DNA of 64,000 nucleotides, from the NCBI RefSeq assembly GCF_033439725.1, contig NW_026944388.1:2232001-2296000 (forward strand). Direction: 5' to 3'. This stretch comes from Neurospora tetraspora. Lineage: Eukaryota; Ascomycota; Sordariomycetes; Sordariales; Sordariaceae. A model generated the notes under the pieces. That model had not been told where the DNA came from. It was given only the letters and a program-made list of their open reading frames with translations, and made no database searches. This document shows, piece by piece, positions 34,691-46,800 of this stretch. Position numbers and translations under genes: made by a program. Positions within the stretch are counted from its first letter, which is position 1; each line of letters starts with the position of its first letter.

Positions 34691-35483
34691 GAGAAGGCAG
34701 AGTCTGAGTCAAAATGTCTGTTGTGAGGGATCTATAGGGATAGTGTACGAGTAATTTTGAAGTGGGAAAAGGACAGTTGAAAGGGTATATCTGTTTTACT
34801 TTGTTGGAGTTTATTGAAGGAAGAAACCAAAGGAAAAAAGGAAGCATAAGTCGGTTGGGTTGGGCTGCATTGCGATGCGTAGAATACTAAAAGGCGGTTC
34901 AAAACCTTTACTTAGACATACACACACTATATTGGGTCACAGAACCTACAATAATTTATTTTGTTGAAGTCATCGATGACCGTATCACCTTGTTTTTGTA
35001 TGTCGAAATAACCAAGTATGAGAAGTGTTTTGTGGTGGGCTGCTGTGTGTGACTTTGTTACCACAGCGACACAACGGCCGTTGAGACAGCAGATGAAACA
35101 GCGGAAAGATATCACCGTTATAAACTTTCGCTATTAGCACGGATACTCTTGTTTATATTCTATCCTAGCTGATGATTTTCCAAAAGTTGTAAACCGAAGC
35201 CGGATTGACCTTCACATGTTCGTTGATAAGCCTAGCACGTCCGATAACGAATCACCTCTGCATATTGGGTGCCCTGACCCACATTATAGAACGTCACCTC
35301 TGTAGCTCGACAGCCTCGCCGTCTCTTTCCCCAATCCAACAACTTTTCCTTCAACGTTGGAGCAGAGAGCTGCCACATCAACGCAAAGAAACCAATGTCT
35401 TTCAAACCGCTACCATCCATCCGGGCGACCATAGCAACCTAACTTCATTTTCAAAACATTCATTCGCAGACAACTAACTCGCA
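34691..35483. other. Intergenic region between gelsolin-like and MED10 genes
   Basis: The first half is AT-rich and holds the 3' end of the gelsolin-like gene. The second half is the MED10 promoter and leader. Nothing else is seen. Confidence 0.45.
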
Positions 35484-36303
35484 ATGGCGCCCGTAACCGC
35501 CACCCACCAAGAGGCGCAGGGTGCGTCTCTTCCCCTCCCCATTCCCACCTCCCATCCACGACATCTTTTGACTAACCCCCCTTCCTCCACCAACAGAGTC
35601 CGTCAAAAACGTAATCCAAGACCTCCTAAACCTCATGGTCCAAGTCTCCCAATACGACACCAACCCTTCCTCGAGCAACAACAACACCCCAACCAACAAC
35701 TCACGAGCCAGCGGCGGCGGCGGCCACCCCTCCTCGCGCGACGTCATCGCACAATCCCTCCAAACTCTCGACGCCTCCCTCCTCTCCGTCTACCGCACCG
35801 CGACCCTCCTCCCTTCCTCCCCCTCCTCCCCCTCGGGCGGAGGCCTCAACAACCCTTCTTCAAATGGACAACAGGGAACCACCGAACTCGAACGCGCCGA
35901 AGCCGCCCAATTCGCCTCCACCTTCAACAGCACGCACAACCCTTACGCCCCCCATTTACACCAGCCGGGCCCGCAAAACCCAGGGATTCCGATCCCGCTG
36001 ATTACCTATGTCGAGAACGGAAGGAACCCGGACGTGTACACGCGCGAGTTCATCGAGCTGGTGCGTAGGAGCAACCAGCTGATGCGGGGCAAGATGCACG
36101 CCTTTAGGGATTTCCGGGATATTCTCGCGGGCGAGATGGAGGCGGCGTTGCCCGAGTTGAGGGAGGATGTGAGGAGGGTGGTGGAGGCTACTGGGGGGCC
36201 GGGGCCGGCGGAGGGGAGCGAGGAGAGGGCGAGGGAGGGGGTGGTGGGGAGTTTGAGTGTTGGTGAGGGACAGCAGGGACAAGGGCAGCAAGGCGGGCAG
36301 TAG
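35484..36303 (+). CDS. med10: Mediator complex subunit 10
   Basis: Exons 35484-35520 and 35597-36303 give 247 residues. The Mediator middle-module subunit (NUT2 in yeast) links RNA polymerase II to activators. The first helix ESVKNVIQDLLNLMVQVSQYD and the later block with GIPIPLITYVENGRNPDVYT, then FIELVRRSNQLMRGKMHAF, are the family's most conserved parts. Compared with the yeast protein (157 residues) there is a Ser/Gly/Asn-rich insertion (about residues 40-65 and 80-105) and a Gly/Gln-rich tail (GEGQQGQGQQGGQ). The intron 35521-35596 splits the first codon after GAG(GCG)CAG in phase 1 (GTGCGT donor, ACAG acceptor). Confidence 0.92.
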
Positions 36304-37471
36304 GAGGGTGCATCGCTGGATGCTCCCAGCAGCATGGGATTCAAAAGAGTGAGGTGTGGACGATGTGGACGGCCAACTGGGAGAGACGGTGACGATTCCA
36401 ACCACAGCGAAAGAGGAAGGAAGTGTGGCTGTGATCAGTAGCCGCCGGCGGTTCCTTTCCAATTGCTAATCTGGGCCTCGTGGATGCATGTGAGGGCTTA
36501 CATGGTTGTTTTGTTGGGTATGGGCGTTCAAGAAACAAAGGACAAAAGGGATCAGGCGTTTTGAGTTGGTTTGCTTGAGGCAACGGGGTTATCGTGGCAT
36601 ACATAGCATGCGCATAAAGGTTCTCTATGAAGGATCATGGATAGGAGGCACAGTATGGACTTAAGGTGGAATGCTTATCAAGAAGGGGGCTTTTGAGCTT
36701 CAAGGGAATACAAAGATTTCATAATTGCCCATTCCTGATGCGAGAGTTAAAAGCGAAACCAGTGAATAATTTCCAAGCCAGAAATCACATCACCAGCCGG
36801 CCGGTAGATAGGTAAGCAAAGGGCAGTGCAACCTCCCTCTCGTTCTTCCTCATCCAAGGACTGTTGTAATACCAAAAAGAACAAAGATCAACCCAACAAC
36901 ACACATGCTAACTAGTAGTGGGGCCAAAAGGGGAAGAAAATTGCAAAAAAGAATTGGACGAGCTGGGAATCGAACCCAGGACCTTTCGCATACAAGGTTC
37001 ACAATCTGAAGATAAGAATGTTATAAGTATGCTAAGCGAACGCTCTACCAACTGAGCCACACGCCCTTACTTGTTATTATACACAGTTTGTGATTTGATG
37101 CCTATGTACCAATGCTCAATTCGTTGGTGGGGGACGATGATGATAGTGATCACCACCACCACAATCGAGGACACTGCTCGAATTTGTTTGCGTGTTTGCA
37201 CAGAAACATCTCTGTCTACTTGTAAAGCCTGTAGATGGCTTATAGTGTGTATACATGATTGGTAATGCTATAAGGAGGGGGCACGAGGCTGGTATGTAAC
37301 TCCACGGATGTCATCACCACCAGACGTCGAGGAGATGAAAGAAGCGAGAAGCAATGACGTCGAACTCGTATCAATGTCATGAGCTAATCTACCAGTATTA
37401 ATACTCAAACTAATGCATCTTGTAATCACTGCCCGGTCCGGTCACGTTCATCAACGCCAATCTACTTTACT
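36304..37471. other. Intergenic region between MED10 and the LIM-like gene, containing tRNA-Ala
   Basis: Apart from the tRNA-Ala gene (36955-37066), I see no gene. MED10 and the LIM-like gene converge here. Confidence 0.5.
36955..37066 (-). tRNA. tRNA-Ala(AGC) with an intron
   Basis: On the minus strand the sequence starts GGGCGTGTGGCTCAGTTGG and ends GGTTCGATTCCCAGCTCGTC plus a discriminator A. The anticodon stem TTCGC/GCGAA encloses the loop TTAGCAT with anticodon AGC. A 39-nt intron (36991-37029) lies one base 3' of the anticodon, the canonical place. The acceptor stem has a U-U mismatch at positions 6/67 and a G-U at 3/70; the G3-U70 wobble is the alanine identity element. Confidence 0.95.
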
Positions 37472-40369
37472 TTACTGCCGTCCAAACAACCTCTTCAACT
37501 CAGCATGCACACCACTCCTCCGTTTCGACAGCGTCTTCACTGGCACCACCCCAAACATCACAGGAGTACTACCAGTACCAGTACCCGAAGTTGTTGCATT
37601 CCCTGCAGCACTCGGCGTCCGAGTCCGCGTCCAATTATTGCCCCTTGAGAGACCTGAACCTCCTCCTCCTCCTCCTCCTTTTTCCTCCCCAGTCCCCGTC
37701 CCTGTCCCCGTCCCCATCCCGGGCGAAGACTCCGACGACGTAGAGGCCGCTCCTTCGGTCCCCGTGATTGAAGAAGCCGTTACCACCGACCCCCCAATGG
37801 TTGGTCCGCCCTTTGTGCTGTTATTCCTTTTTACGAATCTTTTTTGTACGGTGAAGTTTAGGGGTATCGGGGCAGTGGGGCCGTTGGGACCGTTGGGTGG
37901 ACTGTTGGGTGAACTACTGTATGGTAGGCGTCTCGACGGCAGAGTTGGTGACTGAGGTTTGGGTGACTGAGGTTGGGATGTGAAGTGGTGACTTTGTCCT
38001 TGATCATGAGCTCCCTCACGGCGGAGAGAGTGCGAGATCGACCGGCGGATGGTTATCTGCCCCTGACCATTTGTATACGTCTCCGATGGTGAAGACTGGC
38101 CCATTCTCACTTGTCCCTCATCAAGAGCCCCTTCCTGGCGTATGGAATGGGACACAGACCTCCGGATAGAAGTTGTCTGTCCCTCTTTTGTGTACGAAGA
38201 CTGCACAAAAGACGATGGTGGTTGAGAAGTCGAGTACACCGGAAGCCGTTTTGCCAAGTCCCCTCTCTCAGTTTCTCCCGACGAAGATGTGTTACTGAGT
38301 TGACCCTCCCACCCCCTCGTGATTGCGCTCACTCCCGGTCCACCCGCCCGAATCGAGCGTACCGACGACCGAGCCCCCTGTGCCGGGGAGGAAGAAGAAA
38401 GAAAAATTGTAGAAGCCTTGACAGGTTGATACCGCTCCAGATACTCGGAGCTAGTTGACACAACTGGAATCGACACCGTCGCAGAACCCATTCGGTTTAT
38501 CTGTGATTGTTTTCCTGCCTGGCCACTTCTCAAGATCTGGATTGGTTTCGGCAGACTTGCTGCACCAAGCTCATGGGTCTGAGCTCTTTGCGGTCGTGTT
38601 GCTAGGTTGTTTGGCTGAAGGTGAGGAGAAGAAGAGGAAAGACTCGTGTCGGAGCGGGTGGGAGTTAGTGGACGGTAGGGCTGTTGGAGGATGCGTAGGA
38701 GAGGGAGCGGTTGGTTTACGGGTGTGTGGCGCTGGTCTTTGCTTGCGATGCCTCTTTCGAAGATGGTGGCGACGCTTCGGACGGCGGAGGGACGGGAGAG
38801 GGTTTCCGGCTGATTGTTGTTGTAGGAGGAGGTATTCGGGTTGGAGGAGACGTTGGAGTCCGTTGAGAGCCATGAGTCTCTGGTGTCTTTGGCTGGGCCC
38901 TTGGTTGTCTCTTTGGGATGGTTGGAGGACATGGAGGGGACGACGAGCGGTTGCTCGCTCACGAAGGAAGTTCCGGTGCGGACTGAGGAAGCCCTGGATA
39001 TAGCATCAATGGATGGCGTTGGGCTTGTCGCTCGGGGCGAGATTGCGCCGGATCGTCGACGGGTTGACGCAGCGCGAGAAGCTGTCGGCTGAGGTGGTGT
39101 TTGAATAACCGTAGCAGTGGACGAAGTCTCTGATAAGCCTTGGCTAATGGGTCGCGGCGTCGATATTGTGCTTGCGCGGTCAGCCATTTGTTCTCTGAGT
39201 TTTTGATGATCCAAGTTGACAGGTAATGAAGATCCGGCCTCGCGATCCAAATGTTCCCGCGCTCCCGACTGCATCCACTCCGGAATCGACTTCATCAAGC
39301 TAGGTCTGAACGCCTCTCGCCCAACAGGGTCAAAAATGTTGACGTAGATAGTCTCGGGTTTATCAGAACCAGGGCTTGAAGCCATCTCGTCCTTCGTCAA
39401 AGACCGGTCATCGACTGCCCCCCTCCTCAACGGCAATAGACCACCCTTACCGCCATCCCCAATCTTCTTTTCCTCCTTCTCCTTCTCCTTCTCCCCCTCC
39501 TTCATCTCCCACCTCCGTCTCGTCAACCCTCCATCCACTCTATCAATCCTCTCCAACCCTTTCTTCACAACCACCTTCTCCCTCTCCTCCTCATCCCCAA
39601 GCCCAAGCCCCTTTCCCTCAACCTCAACCAAACATCCCTTACAAAGCGGCACCTGATCAATTTCCCTCCCCCTTTTCCTTCCCAACATCTCCAACTCCCT
39701 TCCCCCCTTCTTTCCATCATTATTCTCCCCCGTCCGGGCATCCCCAAAACCCTCCCCAACCCCAACCCCCACCCCCGGCGGTCTCACCACCCTCTTATTC
39801 CCGCACAACAAACACCCATAACAAGCTCTATGCCAGAAACACCAGCCCAGACTCACGCACTCCTCTCCGCGCACGACTACTTCGCCGCACACCCAGTAGA
39901 TGGACAGATCGATTATGGCGCGGTAGCAGGGGGGGCAGGCTGGTCTTGGTGCTTCTTTTTTCCAGCTGCCTGTGCCTCTTCCATTAGAGGTGCTGCTGCG
40001 ATGGAACATGTGCCGATCGGAGGAAGGGTAGAGGCGCCAGCAGAAGGTGCAGGTGAATGATTGTTGTTGTTCTGGAGGTAGGGTGCTGGTCGCTGCGGTG
40101 GTGGTGGTGGTGGGGACTGGGTTATGGATGCCGCCGCCGCCGCTGCTGTTGGATCTTGATTTGGATTTGGAGGTTGGATCACGGTGGTGGGTGTGAATGG
40201 CTGAGTCGATGGATGAGAATGAGGTACGGTTGCTGAAGGAAAAGGATGAAGAGCGGGAAGGTGGTTTTGGTGGGTTTGTGTCTCGGGTTCTTGTCGAGGG
40301 TCTCCGTTGGATGTTGAGGGGTCGGCGCGGAGGGGGTTGTTGTGGTTGGGTACTGGGAAGGGAGGACAT
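37472..40369 (-). CDS. LIM-like zinc-binding protein with long disordered tail
   Basis: A single open frame encodes 965 residues. Residues 1-100 are Pro/Ser-rich. Residues 107-246 contain C-x2-C pairs and the LIM core H180-x2-C183-x2-C186-x2-C189, with C145/C148 upstream and C243/C246 downstream. The loops are much longer than in canonical LIM domains (a Gly/Lys/Glu-rich insert at about 198-235), so this is LIM-like rather than typical. An additional C107-x2-C110 pair starts the region. The block at about 330-380 (ETIYVNIFDPVGREAFRPSL and MKSIPEWMQSGAREHLD) looks conserved. The remainder is Ser/Thr-rich with repeated IRRSISHSLRREGA-type elements (two copies), likely regulatory phosphosites. 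LIM proteins usually scaffold cytoskeletal or signalling complexes; the partner is unknown. The start at 40369 is the first ATG. Confidence 0.85.
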   Translation of the reverse strand: MSSLPSTQPQQPPPRRPLNIQRRPSTRTRDTNPPKPPSRSSSFSFSNRTSFSSIDSAIHTHHRDPTSKSKSRSNSSGGGGIHNPVPTTTTTAATSTLPPEQQQSFTCTFCWRLYPSSDRHMFHRSSTSNGRGTGSWKKEAPRPACPPCYRAIIDLSIYWVCGEVVVRGEECVSLGWCFWHRACYGCLLCGNKRVVRPPGVGVGVGEGFGDARTGENNDGKKGGRELEMLGRKRGREIDQVPLCKGCLVEVEGKGLGLGDEEEREKVVVKKGLERIDRVDGGLTRRRWEMKEGEKEKEKEEKKIGDGGKGGLLPLRRGAVDDRSLTKDEMASSPGSDKPETIYVNIFDPVGREAFRPSLMKSIPEWMQSGAREHLDREAGSSLPVNLDHQKLREQMADRASTISTPRPISQGLSETSSTATVIQTPPQPTASRAASTRRRSGAISPRATSPTPSIDAISRASSVRTGTSFVSEQPLVVPSMSSNHPKETTKGPAKDTRDSWLSTDSNVSSNPNTSSYNNNQPETLSRPSAVRSVATIFERGIASKDQRHTPVNQPLPLLRILQQPYRPLTPTRSDTSLSSSSPHLQPNNLATRPQRAQTHELGAASLPKPIQILRSGQAGKQSQINRMGSATVSIPVVSTSSEYLERYQPVKASTIFLSSSSPAQGARSSVRSIRAGGPGVSAITRGWEGQLSNTSSSGETERGDLAKRLPVYSTSQPPSSFVQSSYTKEGQTTSIRRSVSHSIRQEGALDEGQVRMGQSSPSETYTNGQGQITIRRSISHSLRREGAHDQGQSHHFTSQPQSPKPQSPTLPSRRLPYSSSPNSPPNGPNGPTAPIPLNFTVQKRFVKRNNSTKGGPTIGGSVVTASSITGTEGAASTSSESSPGMGTGTGTGTGEEKGGGGGGGSGLSRGNNWTRTRTPSAAGNATTSGTGTGSTPVMFGVVPVKTLSKRRSGVHAELKRLFGRQ

Positions 40370-41402
40370 TGTGAGCGAGGTTGGGGTTTATAAAGGTCAG
40401 TGTCGTCATTTGAAAGTCCTGTTCGTTGGCATTGGCGAGTGAGGAGCAGATTAATAAGTATCTGATAGCTCTTGGATAGTGGGAAGTGAAGGTGGCGTTC
40501 ACATCTTCTGTTACTCGAAGTCTGTGATAATTATTGTTGGTGGGTGCAGGTGCTAGAAACGAATGTTTGTTGAGCGTACGTTAAGGTGAGTAGTACCTCT
40601 ACGTATGCTGAACTCTATGCTGAACGGATGTGTGTTGGTTGATGCTTGGTAAATATGGAAGCTGATCGGCTGAAAGCGAGCGAATATTCAATGTCAAATT
40701 CGGTCAAAACAGATACTCTGCCGGGCTTCTCATCGAGAATAACACATGATGGTGCCGTGGGTTTTGTCCAGCTTGAAGCCTCCAGGTCAGCTCGTGTTTA
40801 CAGCAAAGGTCGGGAAATACTGACCTACATCAACATTGGCAAGAGCCCCCGCAGATTCAATCACACGCCGGGAACAGGCATGGCGAGGAAAGAGCTACTC
40901 AAGTGTAATAGAAAGTACAATATTTTCAGCTTGCTGAGGTGATCCTACAATAAAACCTATATCCACACTCCAGCAATACTCGCAAGAAAACTAATAGCCA
41001 CAAAAGGAAACTGGCGGGCGAAATATCAAAGCCTCCTCCTATTTGTAACCATGTCCATATACACATCAACTCCATTACCAGCCAACGCCCTTTCTAACCC
41101 TAGAATGACAGATCGAGCAATGTGAAAATAATAACAGCACCACGCCCAGCCGAACAGATACATAACACAGTCATGTGGGTCCTCCTCTGAAGTTCCCCGA
41201 GGAAACTACGAGAAACAAGGGGGCAAGGTCCATAAGTACAAAGTAGGAAAATCGATACAGACTGCCAATCCAACCGTACATAAGAACACAAGGGAGAATT
41301 GGAGAATAGGTGACAGTACGAGTCGTGGCCCGCAGTGCTGAAGCCAAATTAGGGCAACAAAAGTCAAGCCTCTCAGTCCAAGTTCAAGCGCCGATCTGCC
41401 CC
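40370..41402. other. Upstream region of the LIM-like gene and 3' end of the basic-protein gene
   Basis: Both flanking genes are on the minus strand. Only short open frames occur and no RNA gene is seen. Confidence 0.45.
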
Positions 41403-43758
41403 TCACTTGCGGGTCTTTGGCCTGGCGAGCTGATTCAACCTACTAAGACTGATCTTGGCCGCCGCCTTCTTGACCGGACTTTCGTGAGACTCCTTTTCTT
41501 TGCTAGCAGCAGTTGCAGAAGCCGAAGCAGTGGCGGGCTTCCTGGCACCAGCAGCAAGACTCTTTCTAGCAGCAAGGCTCTTGCGAGGGCTCACAGGAGC
41601 AATGCTCTTTCTGGCACCGTTGCTCTTGGCCGGCGCTGCAGCCGGCTTCTTGGCACTGGCGTTGGCCCCTACCAGTCTCGGGGCAAGAAGGGCATCGCCC
41701 TCCGGCACCGGTTCCTGCTTTTGTCTCTTGGTAGCGCGCTCGGCCATCTCCAGTTCCTCTTCATCGGTGCTGACACGGTTGCGCTTCTTGGTGGCGAGGC
41801 CGTGTGGCAGAGCGAGGTAGATGGGCGACGGGTCCGCTGGAGCCTCATTCTCCTTGTTGTTTGACAACACCACGGGTGACATCTGCTCTTCTGGGTCGGG
41901 GAAGCTACCGGGCATGCTAGACTCGGACACAGTCGGAAGGAGAGACGGGCGAACAGGGCGAATGGTAGATTGCCCCGGGGAGGCGCCGAACGATGGGCGG
42001 GGCACGCTCTCAAAGTTGAGGGTGCGTTCACTGCGGAACGAGAAGGAGTTGGAAGCCGACGATGTCCCAACTGTTGTGGAGTCAGCCTTGAACTGCTTCA
42101 CGGCAGAGGGCTCTTGGACCGGGCGAGCTTCAGTCTCCTCGGGGAGATTGGGGTAGAGAAGACCCCGGTCGAGTTGTTCCTCGCGCAGGATGGCGTCCAA
42201 AGAAGGGTAGTAGACTTCGCCGTGCACCTTACGGGGCTGGGACTTGGAAAGAGCCAGCTTGACGGGAGAGGGGGACCTCAGCGCTTGAGCGACGGTGGCG
42301 CGCTGCGTCTCAGGAGTGAAGGCCACGTACTTGGCGAGCCCTCCGCCTGGTGTAGTCAGAGGAGCCGAGGTAGCGGTCTCCTCTGTACGCGATGCAGTCG
42401 GGGTCTTGGACGTGGGTGTTTTGGAGCCAAAAGAGGCGGGCAGAGGGATCTTTGTAGTCGTGGTGCTCCGCAGAATCGACTTGGCGCTAGCAATTCGGCT
42501 CGTGGGAGTCTTGACATCAGCGCGGGGGGTCTGCTGGGGTGTCTGAGTTTCCTTTTCGTTATTCTCGGTGTCGATTTGTTGCTTAATCTCCTTGCTGGCC
42601 TGCTTCTCAGCGTGCTTCTCAGGTTGTGTCTCGGATTGCTTCGCGGAATTCTTGGCAGGTTCTTCCTTGAGGGTGGAAAGCTTGCTCGCAGTGGCAGGTC
42701 GAGGCAAGGCACTCTGGATCGATTTGGCGGGGGATTTGAACAACGACTGTCGTACCGCGGTTCTTGCGCCTGTTGACCGAGCAAGAGAGGATCTTGTGGG
42801 GCTCATGATGGATTGGCGGACAGACTTGGGCCGAGGAATGGTCGAAGCAGGCTTAGGCTTGGGGATGGAGCTGGCGGCATCGCGGATGATGGCACGACCC
42901 TTGGAGACATCATCTTCCTTGTTCTGACGAAGACGCTTCGCAGGCGATCGGCCCTCCTCGTCCTCATCCTTGGCCTTGGCGGCAGAAGTTGTCGGAGTGG
43001 GCTCCTTGGACCGACGGCTTGGGTCCATGTCGTCGAGGTTCGCCTTGGACTGAGATCGCTTGACGCCCTTCTTGAGAGGATCGGGAACGCGGCCCTTGGT
43101 CGCCCGGAGGACGGAGGGGTGATTCTCGATCGAGTCCATCTTCTTGAACTGGGCCATGTGGACTTCGCTGAAGCGATCTCTCCTGCCGGTAGGCTTTGCG
43201 ATCTTGCGGTTGGCCTGTTCCTCCTTTTCCTTTTCGGCTTCGCGCAGGCGGATCTCGTCCTTGTACTTCTCGGCTTCCTTGCGGATGTCCTCCATCATGC
43301 TCTGAGCTTGGGTACTGAGGGCTACGCCGGCTGCTGATTGGGCGACACGGCGGAAGGTGAAGTCGGACTGTGGGACCGAGATCTTTGTGGGGGTAGACTG
43401 GGCGATGGCCGGAAGGTCGCCGTCGCGGTTGGCGGTTGGCTTGATGTCAGTAAACCCCAAGCGCAAGCCAGACGAAGGGGCGTGGGCCATGGTCGGATGG
43501 ACTTTGCTGGGATGCATCTCGGACATGGGCAGTTTGACGGGCGACGACTTGCCCGGGGTCCTAGGGACGCGCATTGGTGACGAGGCTGCGGCGCGACTCT
43601 TGCGGCGTTGAGGCGCGGGGAGGGTTTCTGGTTCGGCACCACTCTGGGTTTCGGAGACGGAGTGAAGGGTAGACGTTAATGAAGCTTCCTTGACGGGAGA
43701 CTCTGGCGCCTGGGATCGGAGAGGCAAGGTTAGCACACGCACGGAGGAGGGTGTTGGT

Positions 43759-43789
<31 letters not shown>

Positions 43790-43823
43790 TTGGTAGAGGT
43801 GGTGGTCGTAATAGCGGCGGCAT
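41403..43823 (-). CDS. Large basic Ser/Pro/Lys-rich protein, possibly chromatin- or spindle-associated
   Basis: One exon encodes 806 residues. I start at 43823 (MPPLLRPPPLP); the farther upstream open frame begins with GTG. After a Pro/Ser leader and repeated SPVK/SPMR-type (S/T)P-basic motifs, a charged helix (about 180-210, EEIRKEAEKYKD-like, rich in Glu/Lys/Arg) is followed by the best-conserved-looking block: HMAQFKKMDSIENHPSVLR and DPLKKGVKRSQSKANLDDMD. Further on come repeated basic boxes with KSPAKSIQSALPRP and KSILRSTTTTKIPLP. The C-terminus has SPRKSLAARKSLAAG repeats. The proline-directed sites and basic boxes recall mitotic microtubule-binding proteins such as NuSAP, but I cannot assign the family. 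No catalytic domain is seen. Confidence 0.8.
43759..43787 (+). repeat. (GGCGAC)n tract encoding Ser-Pro repeats
   Basis: Five adjacent GGCGAC hexamers read on the minus strand as SPSPSPSP in the N-terminus of the basic protein. Confidence 0.9.
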
Positions 43824-46800
43824 GGTAGCAACAGGACACAGCACGGGCAGATAGGATCATAGGTGGTATTCGCTGCTTTGTTTGAGGTTTGTTTACGCGA
43901 CAATTGGAGGAGCTCGTACCTGGGACAGGCTTGCTAATCGTGCAGAACGGCGCGTCATCCTTTTACACAAAGCTGGTCAATGCAGAGATTCGCGACGATT
44001 GTCGAAGTGGCTTGTTTCTTTTTTTGTGCGTCGTGTGATTTCGGTTGGAAGGCGGTTGGAATGCGCAAGGCGACGATGGGCGGCGATGGGGAATGGAAAA
44101 TGCGAAGAAGGCTAAGAGAGATTGAGACGTGTAGGGGTTGAAATGATGTCAGTCGCAGATCAAAGAAGGGCGGGAAGAAAAGAGGAGGTCGAGGTTGGGC
44201 AGAGGCAAGCGAAAGCAGCAGCCCAGCAGTGGTGGGGTGGAGCGATTGTTGTTGTGTGTTTGCAAGACGGGAGACGCAGCAGTGTAAACAAACCACTGCA
44301 CCGTGATTGCACCGTGGTTGCACAGTGGAAACCTGTCAAGACACTGTACCTATCCAACGCAACTTCCGTTTTCCGAGCTCATCAACAAGTTAAATGCACC
44401 TTCCTATCTTAACCACTTCTTCACTTTGACTTGAAAAATCTTTTCTTCTCCAAAAGTGATGCCTCTCTTCAACTCAATCTCAACCTCTCGTCATCTGGTA
44501 TCGGTTCTGTGCCCTACAAAGAACTTCAGCAACAACCCAAGTGGCAGGCCGGAATTCTGCGGTCCCCTTCTCAGCCCATATGAATGTCTTGAAGGCTTCA
44601 CTTGTCTTTTGCTTTTTCGTCGTCATGTCGTCAACCTCGATTTCCCGCCAAAGAGACACCGTCGTCATGGCCTAGCAACACATGGACCGAGTAATCACTA
44701 TCGCGACCGAATATTGGCACCGAAACAGCAGAGTTGGAAAAGCATCCTTTCACTTGCTGAAACAGGCACATGGAACAGGTTTCACCTCCTCATGACCAGC
44801 AACGGAGTAGTGTGGTCTCAAGCACCGGACAACGCTACAACTAAACTACTCGATATCACGAATTGATCTCGTCAAGAGACGATGTTAGGACTTCAAGGTC
44901 GGGATTCGAGAAAGACGAAGTAGGATGCACAGCTAGTCGCCCGGCTCCATGGCCAGCTTGCTCTCAGTATCTCGCCTACCCTTTCCGATCAGCAGTCGGA
45001 TCGATATCCTGCCATTGTCAACGGCCTTCGGCGGAATGGGATTGTTTTTCGCATCACCTTAACCGACTTGCGATTACATCTGGCGAGACCTTCTCCTGTG
45101 CCACGCATGCACGTTCAACAACCCTTCAAACTTTGCGCTACATACATCACAACATGCAATGCTATGTCAGACTGCAACTTGGGATTGTGGCATACACCAT
45201 GGCCAGGACCAGCTCCTTCAATGACGGCCTTATGGTAAGAAGGGCCAGTACATCTACACATACATCTCCAGGCTTCTGCTCCGAAACCGCAACCAGCCAG
45301 CCATACACTCAAAGCAACACCAACCCAACAGGTGTGGATGACCAGCTTCCTCTAACTTGCGCAATTCTTGGAACAAAACGTTCCATCACCTCAAGTCCTC
45401 AAGGCCTGCAGACGGTGGTCTCCGTCGCATCTCGCCTATTGTGCATGCTACGTGCCAGCGTGGGTTACATTGAAGATCTGTCGGGCCGTCCTCTTAGTCA
45501 GTGTCGGCCGTGCCGCAATTCCTCAGTGGTTCATCACACGCGGGTTCGGTTGTTGAAAATTATGAGTTATGACAGACTTCGCTGACGTTCTAGTCCTGCG
45601 CTAAAAAGACTCAGAGGAAAATCAACGATGTTGCGACTAACAACGCTAATACAAGTGGAAAATTTCTAGGTGGGGAGTCTATCAAGTATTTGGACACGGC
45701 CAGATCGCTTCAGACTCTAAAGCGTTATAAAAGCGAGCCATCACCCTCACTCAGACTCGTACCCGTCCCAACATCCCGTCGAGTCGTCCAGTCGAGCCAT
45801 CCAGTACGCCACTAAACACAACTTTTCCATCACAACTCCCGGTCCGTCACAGTCTGGTTCCGGAAAGTGCCATGACGTTCTCGAGTCCGACAACGCGGCT
45901 CTATTCAAGCGAGTTCGGACGCAATTGGTCCGATTTGATTCGCCCAGACCTACCAACACCCAACAGCACCAACGCCGGCACCGGGCAACAGCCACCCTCC
46001 CACCACCAAACCACCATCAGGCATCATCTCCTCGGAGATGCAAAGAACAAACTTTGCAAGGGAATCCGTGCTGATTCGCTGTCTACCCCGCCAATTCTGT
46101 TTGTCCCCCCATTGGACTGTTCTTGTCCTGATTTTGTTCCAGGCATTGCACACAACGCGGCAGGGTAATCCCACGGGTACAACTTCCATGACAAGGACTC
46201 CCGCATGCAGTTCGCTGCTTTACCCCATTGTCCACTTTGAAGCTCTCTTTTGCCGGACTCTGGTCAGCAACCTGGAAGCGTCTGAGAATTCAGGTGGGAA
46301 GGGAAGCGTGCCAGAGTGAGAAACTTGCATTGGCCAATACCACCTCAAGCAGGGGCTTTAATCCCGAGTTGGAGAACTGTCGTTGCTTTTTTCTCCTCTT
46401 TATGCACGCACAATTGTGCACCTTCGTGTTCCCCGCGGCGCCAAAGTCAGCCCCAAAAACGCCGCAGCTCATCCGGTCAATGGTAGGGTAACCAATCACA
46501 CTCATCGGTCCTTGGCATCACTCATCTCAAGTCTTTCCCACCACTTCCCGGTCCTATTGGAATCTCCTACACTTCAACAGCCACTGCATTCTCTATGCAC
46601 TCTTTTACTGGATTCAAACATATTGACCTGAATGTGTCACCTGGCCCGTCCGGACCCGTTACGGAGTTCGGCGCGTGCCCTCAGAACAGCAGCCGAGACG
46701 ATACCGAGTTCGCCAAGCAAAATGTGTGGTCGAAGCCCGCTGCACAACCTTCAAACGTAGAGCACTTAGACGACGTTGTAGACAGGGGTCCTGGAGAGTA

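Noticed and set aside
41970-43337. Long plus-strand frames opposite the basic-protein gene
   Set aside because: They mirror the minus-strand coding region and contain only reversed low-complexity sequence.
44863-45585. 240-codon open frame on the plus strand
   Set aside because: It lacks an ATG at its start, has no coding-like codon bias or recognisable motif, and overlaps other equally open frames. Probably chance.
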